Below, piece by piece: positions 1 to 11,137 of a stretch of 64,000 nucleotides of DNA (position 1 is its first letter; the number at the start of each line of letters is the position of its first letter). Both the position numbers and the translations under genes were made by a program. Source of the stretch: Marthasterias glacialis (lineage: Eukaryota > Echinodermata > Asteroidea > Forcipulatida > Asteriidae); contig OU452222.1 of assembly GCA_911728455.2 (NCBI GenBank), positions 23,922,923 to 23,986,922 of the forward strand, read 5' to 3'. Under the pieces are notes generated by a model that did no database searches, had not been told where the DNA came from, and was given only the letters and a program-made list of their open reading frames with translations.

Positions 1-141
1 CTAGCTTAACCATGGAGGTAGGAAATACATCAATCGTCTGAACAAGATTAACATTTTTTCCCTCTTTCATTTCAGCATAATGGACACCAATGTTACACAG
101 ACTGAAATCACAATTGAATTAAAGTACTATCAAAGCCAAAG

Positions 142-173
<32 letters not shown>

Positions 174-1041
174 ACACCAGTGAACCAAATTGTGATATTG
201 TTTGTCTTTTGTACTTGCAAATCAATCGTGAAAAAGGAAATTAATCTCTAGAACAAAAAAAAATCACACATAAAGCCGCTATTATTTAATATATTTAGGT
301 CCACACAGGCTTTATAAAACATTATACAGCTATTGAAACTCACCTTTACAAAACGCACTTTTGATTTTGCAAACTGACAAGGACGACAATAATCCCCTTT
401 TGATACTTTCTCTACAGGAAAAAATAATAATTATAGTTTTATATTTTGTCTGTAATGAAACAAAAACAAAAAGTTATTTTTAGCTGACAGCAGACAAGAC
501 TTCAGATGATGGTAGTATGGTCCTGTCACTGCTTGGAATTATGTGGTATAACCAAGCTAAGGGGTAGGTGGTCTAAGGGATGGGATGGAATAAGTAGGGC
601 ACTGTTTTAGGCTACGATGACCTGGGGGACACACCACTAAAAAAAAAATTAAAATTGGTTGCTACTCCTATTCTCACAGAGTTTTGTAAGTAAGCAATTG
701 AAAATCTGAGTAGAAATAACCGCTCCACCTCCAGATGAAGTGCAGAACCTGTAGTTTGCTAACAGGAATAGCTGAGGCACAATGATAAACGTTAAATTGG
801 ACATCTTAGAAACCATTTATCACACTAATCCCATAATAAATTAGCTATCCCCTAATCATTGTTATGTGATCGCTTGATAGGTCTGGGTTTTCATTTTATA
901 ATACAAATTAGGCCATGGGGACACAGGTTTTTCACATACCTGGATAACTACGGTGCACGTTTGGATAGAGCGACCAGTCATAAGAACGATGCGTAGGCCT
1001 ACTACTACTACTACTACTACCATGCGTCATAAACTAGTATA
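1..1041. other. Non-coding stretch, no gene seen
   Basis: I see no exon-like reading frame, splice-bounded block or transposon domain here. There is an A-run near 150-174 and a short ACT triplet run near 998-1020 that leads into the minisatellite at 1042. The window may cut through a larger repeat on this side. Confidence 0.5.
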
Positions 1042-1306
1042 GCGCCGTAGTAGGACGTTATAACACCGTAAATTTAGGGCGTTATAATGCCGTAATATTA
1101 GGGCGTTATAACGCCACAAATTAGGGCATTATAGCGCCGTAATATTAGGGCGTTTTAACGCCGTAAATTAGGGCGTTATAACGCCGTAAATTAGGGCGTT
1201 ATAACGCCGTATTAGGGCGTTATAACGCCGTAAAATTAGGGCGTTATAACGCCGTAATATTAGGGCGTTATAACGCCGTAATAGGGCGTTATAACGCCGT
1301 ATTGTA
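1042..1306. repeat. Minisatellite with a self-complementary unit
   Basis: About twelve head-to-tail copies of a 19-24 bp unit with core GGGCGTTATAACGCCGTAA. The core contains GGCGTTATAACGCC, which is its own reverse complement, so each unit can form a small hairpin and neighbouring units can pair. Units differ mainly by the length of an AT-rich linker (TAATATTA, AAATTA, ATTA). No coding capacity is evident. Confidence 0.85.
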
Positions 1307-1370
1307 GTAGTGTCGTTGTTCATGTTATTGCTGGCGGAAATCAGCCACCGTACACTTCAGTCTGGTAGAA

Positions 1371-2807
1371 AATCCTCCATGGTTAAACCTGGAACATACA
1401 AACACCATCCTGTGTGTTTGGTAGTACAATGTACTGTACTTGTACGCGTATAACTACTGGTTGTAGCACATAAAACGAACTCCTGTGACCGAACTCGCAT
1501 TAAACATTAGCAACCGACCAATCGGGACACTTTGCCGTGGCCTCCTATTCAACGTGTGGTGCGGGAGAAAATCGCCACCGATCACATCCTTCCGTCTGAA
1601 CAAAGCAGTTATTTTGTCATAGCCCAATGATGGTTGAAAGGAAACTGTTTCCTGTAAATGTAAAAATATATTTATAATAATAAAAAAAAAGGTCATACTC
1701 AAGTAATCCTGTGAAAAATGTCGTCAGATTTGGTGTTCACTTTTGACTGAAAACGACAACGTTACTGGTTTGTGTTTGTTGGGTTATTTGTTGTTGTTGT
1801 TTTTTTTATTATTTGTTTTAGCACGTTTACATAGATCCTGGCTAATAATATTAATGTGATCTTTTTGAAGTTATTCAAAACTTTTTTTCTTCTTTTCCAC
1901 ACAAAAGAAATATAATACAACGCTCACTTTTGTTCATTTCTAGAAAGGTCGAAGTGGAGACAGTAGTCAGTAAAACGTTAAACAAATATCTATAATATAT
2001 AAAAAAAGAAAGAAAGAAATATATACAGATACAAAAATAAATAGGTAAATAAAACTAAGCCACATGTCAACTGCTTCTTGAGGAAGGTTCAATAAACTAC
2101 GTCAAATTTCAAAGACATTTTTTCTTTCTTCTTTTCTTTATTAATAATAAATAACAATATTTAGTATTTATATGGCGCTCTATGACTGAAGCACACAGCG
2201 CCTTAATGGAGAGAGCATTGAACTAAGCCCACATGCGTTTAACAAAGACCACTGCAGGATGGAGTTACCACTCAACACTGACCCGGCATAATTATTTTAA
2301 CAACTCTGGAAGGGATCTTCGCCTTTTGTGTTTGTGAACTTCGTTGTTGTTTTTTGTTTGTTTGTTTGTGTGTTTGTTGTTCTTCAGCAGTATTTTTATT
2401 TCTAAGTTTAAGAGGGGTAGGGTTATCCCGGTTGTTCAAGCTTGCTGAAATCTTACACCAAATTACTTTTTTTTAACCCACGGAGCCCATCGTACTTGGT
2501 GGACATCGCCATGAATCTGACGTGTTTTCCTTGACGAATTAGGAGGGGACAATTGATAAGCTGATTATTTTGTCAGGCAAGAACACACGACCCTTTTTCA
2601 AATCAGCGCTATACTGACATTAAATTATGAGATCATGAAGCAACTTTGAGCTAAGACTCGACTCGGGATTGAGTTGTCTGGATCACCAACAGCAATTTGT
2701 AGTGACATCACATTAATTTAGCTTTGCATTTTTAAGAAGTGTGACTGTTTGTGTGAAATGTGGCCTTGATGTTTTATTTGTTTAACTCTAACATGACCGT
2801 TTTTTGA
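1371..2807. repeat. Dispersed repeat family R1, copy 1
   Basis: This segment closely matches 31681-33497 in the same orientation. Both begin at CTCCATGGTTAAACCTGG and both end near CATGACCGTTTTTTG. Shared blocks include the stretch around 1486-1650 (31797-31970) and that around 2460-2560 (32850-32950). Indels separate the copies: this copy has extra sequence near 2150-2215 and lacks about 300 bp found at 33020-33330. I found no protein domain, LTR or clear terminal repeat, so its class is unknown. Short open frames in it are not conserved enough to call genes. Confidence 0.7.
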
Positions 2808-2838
2808 ATCGTTCAAACCAAATTATCCAAAGATAATT

Positions 2839-3139
2839 CAGATGAAAAAAAGATCTTATCTGTACGATATCTTGACAGCTCAGCAGCAAGGCACGCAATG
2901 ATGCAAGCTTAACGCGGACACTGTTTTTTTTAGCAAGCTTCCGTAAACAATGTGACGTCATAGACGCATGGCCAATCAGATTGCAATAATATTGCAATCT
3001 GATTGGCCATGCGTCTATGACGTCACATTGTTTACGGAAGCTTGCTAAAAAAAACAGTGTCCGCGTTAAGCTTGCATCATTGCGTGCCTTGCTGCTGAGC
3101 TGTCAAGATATCGTACAGATAAGATCTTTTTTTCATCTG
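2839..3139. repeat. Perfect 301-bp palindrome (foldback)
   Basis: Two 149-bp arms, 2839-2987 and 2991-3139, are exact reverse complements around a 3-nt centre (AAT). I compared the arms base by base, including the 8-base T run that mirrors an 8-base A run. Each arm carries TGACGTCA and a CCAAT-type GCCAATCAG motif, so these regulatory-like words occur twice facing each other. The palindrome starts about 30 bp after repeat R1 ends. It could be a foldback transposon or MITE. No flanking duplication is obvious. Confidence 0.9.
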
Positions 3140-3142
3140 TAC

Positions 3143-3220
3143 CCCAAGTCGCAAATATTGACGCCGATATTGACGTCAATATTCACGATTTGTATCCCAA
3201 GTCGCAAATATTGACGCCAA
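3143..3220. repeat. Short tandem duplication beside the palindrome
   Basis: The block CCCAAGTCGCAAATATTGAC occurs at about 3143 and again about 3197, 54 bp apart. The linker contains further AATATTGACG words. It directly abuts the right arm of the 301-bp palindrome and may be part of the same element. Confidence 0.7.
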
Positions 3221-3639
3221 ACTTCACAACTTGTTTAATAAGAAGACAACCTACATGTACATGTGCATCCGGTGAGAGTTTTTTCAAAGCAGAGTCATTC
3301 TGGCTTGATGGTGCTCTATGGGACCATGAACTGGATCAAAAGCTCTTAAACAATCTTCAGGAAATCCCCATGACATATAGATTTGGGAGTACACAGCTGT
3401 TGGCAAATTGATCACTGATTTTATCATTTTATTTTTATTTATACGCAGATTCAAATGAGACAAAGGAACATAATATTTTTGATTGGTTCAATGTCACAGC
3501 CTTGAAAACTGTGTTTTATTTTCCGCAAATAAATTGTGCCGGATGCCGAAAACTGTTTGGCTATCCTGCCGCACATAAAACCTTATTCGGGGCACACCTC
3601 TCCCCAACCTTTTAGGGCATACACTGCCCTTGAAACAAT

Positions 3640-3893
3640 AAATTGCACACGGGGGCAAAATAAAGGGGTACACCAGACCCAAACAATGTCAGCATTAGAA
3701 CTGACTAAATTGTTTGCACACATGGGCAAACATATGGGTACACCAGACCCGAACCATATCAGTATTAAAACTGACTAAATGATTTGCACACGGGGGCAAA
3801 ACATTATGGGTACACCTGACCCGAACCATGTCAGTATTACAACTGACGCACACGGGGGCAACAAATATGGGCACACGTGACCCGAACCTGTGG
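3640..3893. repeat. Minisatellite, unit about 65-70 bp
   Basis: About four imperfect head-to-tail copies. Recurring words are GCACACGGGGGCAAA, GGGTACACCAGACCCGAACC, ATGTCAGTATTA and AACTGACTAAAT. Copies diverge and the last is shortened. Open frames on both strands arise from the repeat and are not genes. Confidence 0.75.
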
Positions 3894-5640
3894 TCATACT
3901 GTGCCCAATTAAATTTAAAAACAATATAGTAATCACACATGTAAATTATACAATGATTTTAACCAATCAAGTAAGCTGTGAGTTTCCACCTTGGCACATA
4001 CGGTCGGAAATAGCCCCTGTGGTACATCAGAGCGCTATCACAACTTCTTGTAACAATGCATGTCACAAATTTATAAGTTTACTGCTAACTTGATTAAGCA
4101 AAAGTTTTGCTGAAAAGTAAAACATTGAATTTAATTTTAGCCATACTCTGTATTTTCGGTGTCAATCCCGTGAACAAAACCAAGCAAGTCTTTTCAAGAA
4201 GACACACAAGTAATTCTAATAACGGGTGGGAAGCGGTGGGATTTGAAAAAACTTTAAAAGCCCCGTAAATTATTTCGTGCATTCACAGACAAGACTATGA
4301 CGAAAGTGATTTTCCCCCTATATAACTTTCCCGCTTGCTCAAGCGTCCCCAGCAACGCAAGAATTGAAGTCATTGGTTGGTTTGCCCCTAAACCGCAAGT
4401 TATTGGCTCATTGTCAAAATTGTTTATAACATAATTTGTAACAAATTCATAATTATATTCTTTACCAATACATACAACAATAATTATGTTTTCTGCCCGC
4501 GAAATTGTTACCTATATTATAAGAATTTACACAGTGCGCGCGCCCGCACGTAAACCTTCAAGCCCACCTAAGTTATTAATTTTTTGTCCATAATAAAACA
4601 ACACATACATGCGTGCCGCTGTGACATGAAAAACTGCCTTCCCTGCGTATAAAGCATTTTATCGTTGAGGCGATAAAATGAATTATTTATTTGCTTTTTT
4701 TTTTTTTTTTAAACTGAAACAATCAATCTAAAATCAAAGAAAAAGTGACGGAATTTAACGAAACGCAGACTAGGTAGTTACGTAAGAGAAACATCTGATT
4801 TCATTCAACAACAATTGAACATAAAATAAAAAAAAGGAACTCGAGCTTACTACTGAAAAAGATTTATGTACTATTTAAAAATCTCCTGAATACTTCATCA
4901 TATTTCACATTTTCTGCATTATAATATTGGTTTTAGTACTATTTAAAATAGGCAGTGAACCACACAAAATATCCATGGGCTCATAGCTTCATGTGTTTAA
5001 AGTTGAATTTCTGTTTTCTAGGTTGCTCAAGAACGGGTAGTAGGCCCTTTATTGTTTATTCTGCCTGCCCACAGAGCTTCATTATAGTTCCTATTGACGG
5101 CCACTGTCTCCCTGCAGTAAGGTATGGTCATGATGGCCCCTCAGCTAAAACAAAATCACTGAATGCTATTACCAGAGCAAGACCAGCTTTCAACAAATGA
5201 TGCGCATGTTTATACTTGGTACATGTACCAACAGTTTTAAATTGAGCATAAATCTGACACTTAAAAAGTTTAGTGGAACATTAAATCAAACCGTTGCTCT
5301 CAGCTCAAACTTTCTTGTTCAAGCCTTGATCTGTTTTCAACAGCATTCTCTTCAAACGTTAACATTAAAATGCATCAATTCATGTTGTTACGTTTATATT
5401 ATATGGTGATATTTTGTATCATCTTCAAATTGTTTCGGTTTGATTTATTTTCTTCAATGTCACAGCAACATAGACTTGTGCGATGCTTCAACCACAGACC
5501 CACTACACCTGTGGCATAACCAACCGACAAAATAAATTAACTTTTTAATTAATATGATTCGACTCAAACGTTTACGTTCTCCTGCGAGCATGTTTTCTTT
5601 TCTGGGTGCAGCAAACTGGCATTGCGAAAAAGTGGTATGT
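3894..5640. other. Intergenic DNA, no gene seen
   Basis: AT-rich sequence with short open frames but no recognised domain or convincing splice-bounded coding block. It may include the promoter side or the left end of the Ginger-like element that begins coding at 5942. No terminal inverted repeat could be assigned. Confidence 0.4.
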
Positions 5641-5941
5641 GACGAGCGATTCTGCGCAGCTGCTGCTACTTGATATTATGTAATAAAGCTATGCACACGG
5701 ACCCCCATCCAATGGGAGCGAGGTATGCAAATCTTGGCCTTTAACGCGCTGGGAAAAAAAATCGCGAACCGGACTCTAAAATCGACAGAGAATGGTCGGA
5801 GATTTGTTGGTCTGGGAACCAGACTAGTCCATTTTAGTGCTGTGCATGCTAGCTAACTGCAGCTAGCTAGCCGGTCGATCGTGTAGTTCTCTACTAGTGT
5901 AGTAGTAGAGATTTAGTCTTTGTACATTTGCTGGAGCAGTC

Positions 5942-8900
5942 ATGGCGGCCTCCTCGTGCAGAGAACGTGCGGATCGTTTCAACGAATTTCGTGTGAAGAA
6001 TACAAAAATTATCCGTTACTTGAACAGCGGTTTGTATGTAGACGGGCTGACGGATGTTCAGAAGAGGGTGGTTCGTTGCCAAGCCAAAAATTACTCTTAT
6101 GATGAGGCCAGTAAGTACGCATGTTTCATGACCACTAACTGTGAGTTAATAATAATAGCTAGTTCTACTACTAGTACTACTAGAGTCGACTCTCGTTAAT
6201 ACGAGGTCCGCCGGACTGGCCTGTTTTTCTCGTATTAACCGAACCTCGTATTATCCGAGCGCGGTATTAACAATGCACATTGCATAACATAAATGGGCGC
6301 ACGTGTATAAATGCACCCGTACTGCAATAGAAACTGCATAACTGTGATAATTTACAGGTACATGTACCATACAAACATACAACATTTTGGGCAAATAAAA
6401 CTGTTTTGATTTAATTAATTTATTTCGAAAGTCAATTTATAACAATTTACATTTTTCATGACTGAAAAAGGAACGCATATGACTTTAACTTGCTGTTCTT
6501 GGCAGCCAAGTTTCGGTCGCAACGGCCAACATGACAAGTTGAATGTTGATTTTCATTGGTTGTCACACCGTACCTTAGTAAGTAATGCGAGATAGCTCAT
6601 AGCCAAGGCGGGATACCAGCGAACAATAAACGGTCTGGTGTCCACCTCTCATCTGCGTTGTACAAATACTACCATTCAATAGACTGGTACCATTGCCAAC
6701 ACTCAAATAGCACCTCTATTGATCATAATCAACGGAGTGGTAGCACATGTTTTGAAAGGCTGGGACGTCAATTTTTCACCTCCATGAAGGTAAACTATCG
6801 ATGCCCAACAATTGATTCCCCAAACTCGCTATAAAAGTAAGACAAACAATACATTTGCTCGTTACGGGGCCGCAAGAATACCTCGTATTATCCGTGTTCT
6901 CGTTATGACCGTGCTCGTATCATCCGTATTTAAATGCATTAAAACACGCACGGGGCAGTTCGGGACCGGCAAAATACCTCGTATTAACCGGAACCTCGTA
7001 ACATCCGAGCTCGTATTAACGAGAGTCGACTGTAGTGCAGAGGGTGCGCTGCGACTTGCAAGCAGTCGGACGTGTTTTTAATTTTCTGCGATGTCGCAGT
7101 TTTTAATAACAAAATATAGTTTGATCTGTCTCCTTGCATCGCGCCATTCTTTCCTTCATGCACAGAGTAAGCACGTGAGAAAGGTAGAACTGTGTGGTGT
7201 ACTACAACTTTTGTACAACTTACCACAAGTCAACAGGAATTGACACTGTAACTTGCAATAACATAGAGATACTAGAAATGATCAAAGTTGTATTATCCTC
7301 CAGTTGACCCGAAGATTAATTCGTTATCACACTCCCATATCCCACTCCACCTTTGGCCTCGAGGGGTGGTGGACATAGACACGTTATATTTTTCCCGTAT
7401 TCCACTAATATGTAATAACTTAATTTTACGCTTGTTTGTATGGATTACTTAATATACATTTTATGATCACCCAAGATGATCAGCATTTACATGTATCTGT
7501 TCCTTTCCTTAGGAGGTGAATTGTACTACACAGGAAACAAGCCAAATATCAAGAAGAAGGTTGTCATGCAAGAGGACGAAGTCCTGGATCTTCTGAAGTA
7601 TTACCATTCGTCAGTGACAGGAGGACATAGTGGCATAAATGCAACACTGTCCAAAATTTCCATGTATTATACATGGAAAGGAATAAAGCAGGATGTCGTG
7701 GAGTTTGTGAGTAGGAGATAGCACTTGATTCTTGAATCAACGTGATATTTCGATGATCTCCTAGAATCTTTGAATGGCGTTTTTTTTTATCAGAAATATT
7801 TTTTTGTTGCATTCTAACTACAGTGTAGTCTACTGTAAGTGACTACTCCACTGAAAAAAATGAATTTCATCAGTGTTTTTGTTTGAAGGTGTAGCATTTT
7901 TAGAAACTTCCTTCATGCATTCTATCATTTTCGAACACAGTTTTCCATTGTTGTGTTGGGATTTTTGTGGGGAAAAAAAAAATCACACATGGCTGCTGAT
8001 CAATTTTCATATACTTAACTGTTATCAGTCTCCTTGATCAATTTTCATATACTTAACTGTTATCAAGTGCAAGTGTAATTCTGGTCTCGTAAAAAATAGC
8101 AAGATAAACCTTTTGATATTACTTTAGTTTTGTAATACTTTATTGTGGCTGGTCGATACAGTAGCACTACATACACATGTGCAACATTGTTAGTGGTTTC
8201 TTGCTATAAAAAAAATGTTATTTTTTAATCTGGAACAGATCAAAGCCTGTGATCGATGCCAGCGGTGTGACAAACCTAAAACACAGGCTCCAGAGGTGAA
8301 AGTACTAAAAACATCGGAACCGCTAGAGCTTGTGGGGATGGATTTAACTGGTAGGTTTAAAAATGTTCTTTATGGTGTTATTTCAAATATGGATCTTAGT
8401 TGTACCTTGTGTGTTTATCTTTAATCCTTTAAAGGTCCTATGAAGTAGGATTTTTTATTACTTGAAACAACTCTACATTCATTCTGATAAAATAATTTCA
8501 CATTTTGATTGTCAAATTTGGGGTGTTTTGACACTTTTTTTCTGGATTTTGTGTTTTATGCAAATTGAATTTTGCATATTTATAAGCAAATGTGTGATGT
8601 CATCAAAGGCGAAGCTGCAACATGGTTGGTTTAGTGCACAAAAAGTAACAGATTATTTGTCTGTTTTTCAAATGGCAACTCCACTAATATTTGGACGTTG
8701 TCTTATTGATGAGCATTTAAACTTGTCAGTATGTATGTTTGGGGTGACCGCTGTTTTCTTTTGCAAAATTAGGGTTTTTTATTTTGTACATTTTTAATGC
8801 TGCTGCGAGACTTTGTTCCTATTATGAGTCATGCATCAGAGCCCTCATGTGTCCAGTTTAAGACAGGTCATTTTTGAAAATTCAATTAGTACATTAAACC

Positions 8901-11137
8901 TTAGTTTTAGTACAAAAAACAATTGTTCATTTTCCTTAAACTGTCCTTAAGCATGGATATTTGATAAAAAAATTGCTCTTCATAGGCCCTTTAAATGGCT
9001 TTTTGATCTTGCTTGAAAGTTGTAATCACCAGCATTTCACTTACATTATATATAGCAGACAAATTTGTTGTTACTCCATGGCTTCTGTTTGCCTTTTACT
9101 TTTGCCCAGGACCTTTGCCAACTACAGAGGAAGGTTTCCAGTATGTTCTCACCTTCACCGATTATTATACGAAATTTGTGGAATTCTTCCCACTAAAGAG
9201 TAAAGATGCTGCTGGTATGGCATCCTGTATCCAAACATTTGTTTGGCGATGGGGTGCTCCAAAGAGACTTCTGTCAGACCTGGGGCAAGAATTTGTTGCA
9301 AAGGTGAGTTGTTCGATTCGACACATGATCTCAGTTATTTTGCATAGGATTTCTTGGTAGTAGCAAGAAATTGAATTCTGAACATCAGTGTTGGAGACTA
9401 GTAGGAGTGAGAAGGGACATGTTGTTTTCATGTAGCTTTGAGCCCCAGATCAACATTGGTAAACGGACTGAACATGCTTTCAATCTTTGCACAAACCAAG
9501 ATAGTATAACCAACCTTTGAAAATTTCAGCTCATTTCGAGAAAACAGTAAAAAGGCATTCAGCATTTAGAAAACTAATTTGGGATCTTATTTCATTTATT
9601 ATTTAAAAACAATAACACTTCAGGCAGAAATATTTTGATATTTTTAAGTTTTCTACCATCATTATCTTTATACCATGTAAGGTATATGTAAATCTGTGAA
9701 CATTTACATTTTTCTTCTTACCAATGTTGAGCTGAGGCTTTAACAGTAAAGGTGTTGAAGGTGCAATCTGAGCACTTGATACCTTTCACACACAGTTGGT
9801 CTCTGTTAGAACACACACACACACACACACACACTACTCTGTATTAATCAACCTTGTCCATTAGATAAATGCTGATCTGTGCAAGAAACTTGGGATCGAT
9901 CATTCTGTAACAAGCGCATGTCATCCGCAGACGAAAGGACTTGGTAAGCGCAGCAACCAGACTTTGCGAGTTCGTCTAAGTAAACTCGTAAATGATCATC
10001 AGACTGATTGGGCGGACTACTTAGATGGGGTGGCCTTTTCAATCCGAACGCAGAAGCAGGCCTCAACTAAGTACACCCCATTTTTCCTGATGTTTGGACG
10101 TCACCCCAGAACAGTTCTGGAAGTAAGTTTGTCTTGCTCTTGTTGATTCTTTTAATTGAATATCCTCATTTATTATCACTTGGTGCACAGACTTGTAGAT
10201 TGTTTTGATACAAAAGTACAGGTATTCCGATTTTTTTGAGACTATTTCTTGAGATTTAATTTCAGTGTTGACGCTTTTTTTTTTTACTAAGATACGCTTA
10301 AAGCCCCAGCTCAACATTGGTAAGAAGAAAAATGTAAATCTTCACAGATTTACATGTGCCTTACGTTGTTTAAAGACAATGATGGTAGAAAACGTTCCTT
10401 GAAATATCTCTGCCTGAAGTGGTATCGTTTTTAAATAAAAAATGAAATAATATCCAAAATTAGTTTACGTCTTAGTGAGACGAAAACTCTGCCTATAGGC
10501 ATGCGTACAAAATTGCTGAATGCATTTTTTCCCTTTTTCTCGCAAATGAAACAACGAAATGAGCTGACATTTTCACAGGTTGGTTTCATTACAAATATCT
10601 TGATTTGTGCGAAGAATGGAAGCATTTACAGTCAGTTTACCAATGTGAGCTGGGGCCTTAACACTAACATCCTTCAATTTGTCTTCAGATGGAACCTGCA
10701 GATAATGAGGTTACTCCACCATTGAGTGTTGAAATGGATATTGAAGAAACTGATAAAGCTGTCTCCAAGAGAGAAGAGGTGATGGCCGCTACAAACTCAG
10801 AGGTAAAAGACTCGTACAAGATTTGTCTCCCTATTGAACTCGAAGAAGTATAAATATGAATTCGAGCCCTATTCCTAGAGATCGTTGTGGATTCAGTTAA
10901 CTGAATATGTAGGTGGTTTATGTCAGTTCCTGTGTAGTTCACATCCTATTCCCAAATACAGGTGAGGAGGAACATTGAAGCTTCCCAGAGCAAGCAAAAC
11001 AAGGCTTCCCAGCGCCGGAAGTTGAAGGGAATACAAACTTTCCAGTTCAGTATTGGTGATTCAGTAAATCGTGGCAGATGCAAGAATGTTGGTCGCAAAG
11101 GTGGAAAGATGGAACCACCATTGACAGCACCATACAG
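5942..11137 (+). CDS. Ginger1/GIN1-like integrase gene, exons 1-7
   Basis: Intron-split gene for a retrovirus-type integrase. Exons: 5942-6110, 7513-7706, 8239-8350, 9110-9303, 9865-10122, 10689-10802, 10962-11137. All have GT/AG borders and all junctions keep frame (405 codons plus two bases). The start is the first ATG, after an upstream CCAGACTAG-rich leader. Exons 2-3 carry the HHCC zinc-binding module (H in TGGHSG, then CDRC). Exon 3 has the first catalytic Asp in GMDLTG, exon 4 the second in LLSDLGQEF. Exon 5 has HPQTKGLGKRSNQ, where the expected Glu exactly 35 residues on is Lys (codon 9946-9948). Exon 7 has a GPY/F-like end (KGGKMEP...APYR). Family knowledge: Ginger1 transposons and domesticated GIN1-type genes carry such integrases. 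Strand-transfer activity is doubtful without the Glu. Whether this is a transposon copy or a host gene is undecided. Confidence 0.82.
6183..7032. mobile_element. MITE with TA target duplication, in intron 1
   Basis: An 850-bp element flanked by TA on both sides (6181-6182 and 7033-7034). Its ends are inverted repeats: the left starts GAGTCGACTCTCGTTAATAC and the right ends with the complement of CAGTCGACTCTCGTTAATAC, a single first-base difference. The internal sequence repeats CTCGTATTA(T/A)CCG-type words several times near both ends. TA duplication and CAGT-like termini fit a non-autonomous Tc1/mariner (pogo-like) element. No transposase frame is present. It lies between exons 1 and 2 of the integrase gene. 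Confidence 0.8.
8431..8992. mobile_element. MITE with short inverted ends, in intron 3
   Basis: The left end reads AAAGGTCCTATGAAG and the right end is the near-perfect complement, CTTCATAGGCCCTTT. The 560-bp interior is AT-rich and contains an open frame (8462-8797) that I do not believe is coding, because it lies inside an intron and has no recognisable motif. Flanks are TTT on the left and AAA on the right. Confidence 0.6.
9437..9743. mobile_element. MITE family M1, copy 1, in intron 4
   Basis: Begins TTTGAGCCCCAGATCAACAT and ends with the complement of the same type of terminus (ACCAATGTTGAGCTGAGGCT). The interior matches the reverse complement of 10298-10661, including CACTTCAGGCAGA and TTTCTACCATCATT. 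Two copies of one family therefore lie in adjacent introns in opposite orientation. Confidence 0.8.
9810..9834. repeat. AC dinucleotide microsatellite
   Basis: Twelve uninterrupted AC units, 30 bp upstream of the exon 5 acceptor of the integrase gene. Polymorphism here could affect the acceptor region, but that is inference. Confidence 0.9.
10298..10661. mobile_element. MITE family M1, copy 2 (inverted), in intron 5
   Basis: Starts TTAAAGCCCCAGCTCAACAT and ends ACCAATGTGAGCTGGGGCCT, near-perfect terminal inverted repeats. Read on the minus strand it matches copy 1 along most of its length and is about 55 bp longer. Confidence 0.82.

Noticed and set aside
1042..1306. CRISPR-like array appearance of regular repeats.
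   Set aside because: Units are contiguous without unique spacers and the context is eukaryotic; it is a minisatellite.
1454..1702. 82-codon frame with a similar 93-codon frame at 31778-32059.
   Set aside because: Both lie within repeat R1. Similarity reflects DNA-level repeat identity, and no motif or splice structure supports a gene.
2788..3214. Two open frames on opposite strands sharing a 39-residue sequence.
   Set aside because: They are the same sequence read from both arms of the perfect palindrome, not homologous genes.
8462..8797. 111-codon frame on the + strand.
   Set aside because: Lies within an intronic MITE (8431-8992) and shows no domain.
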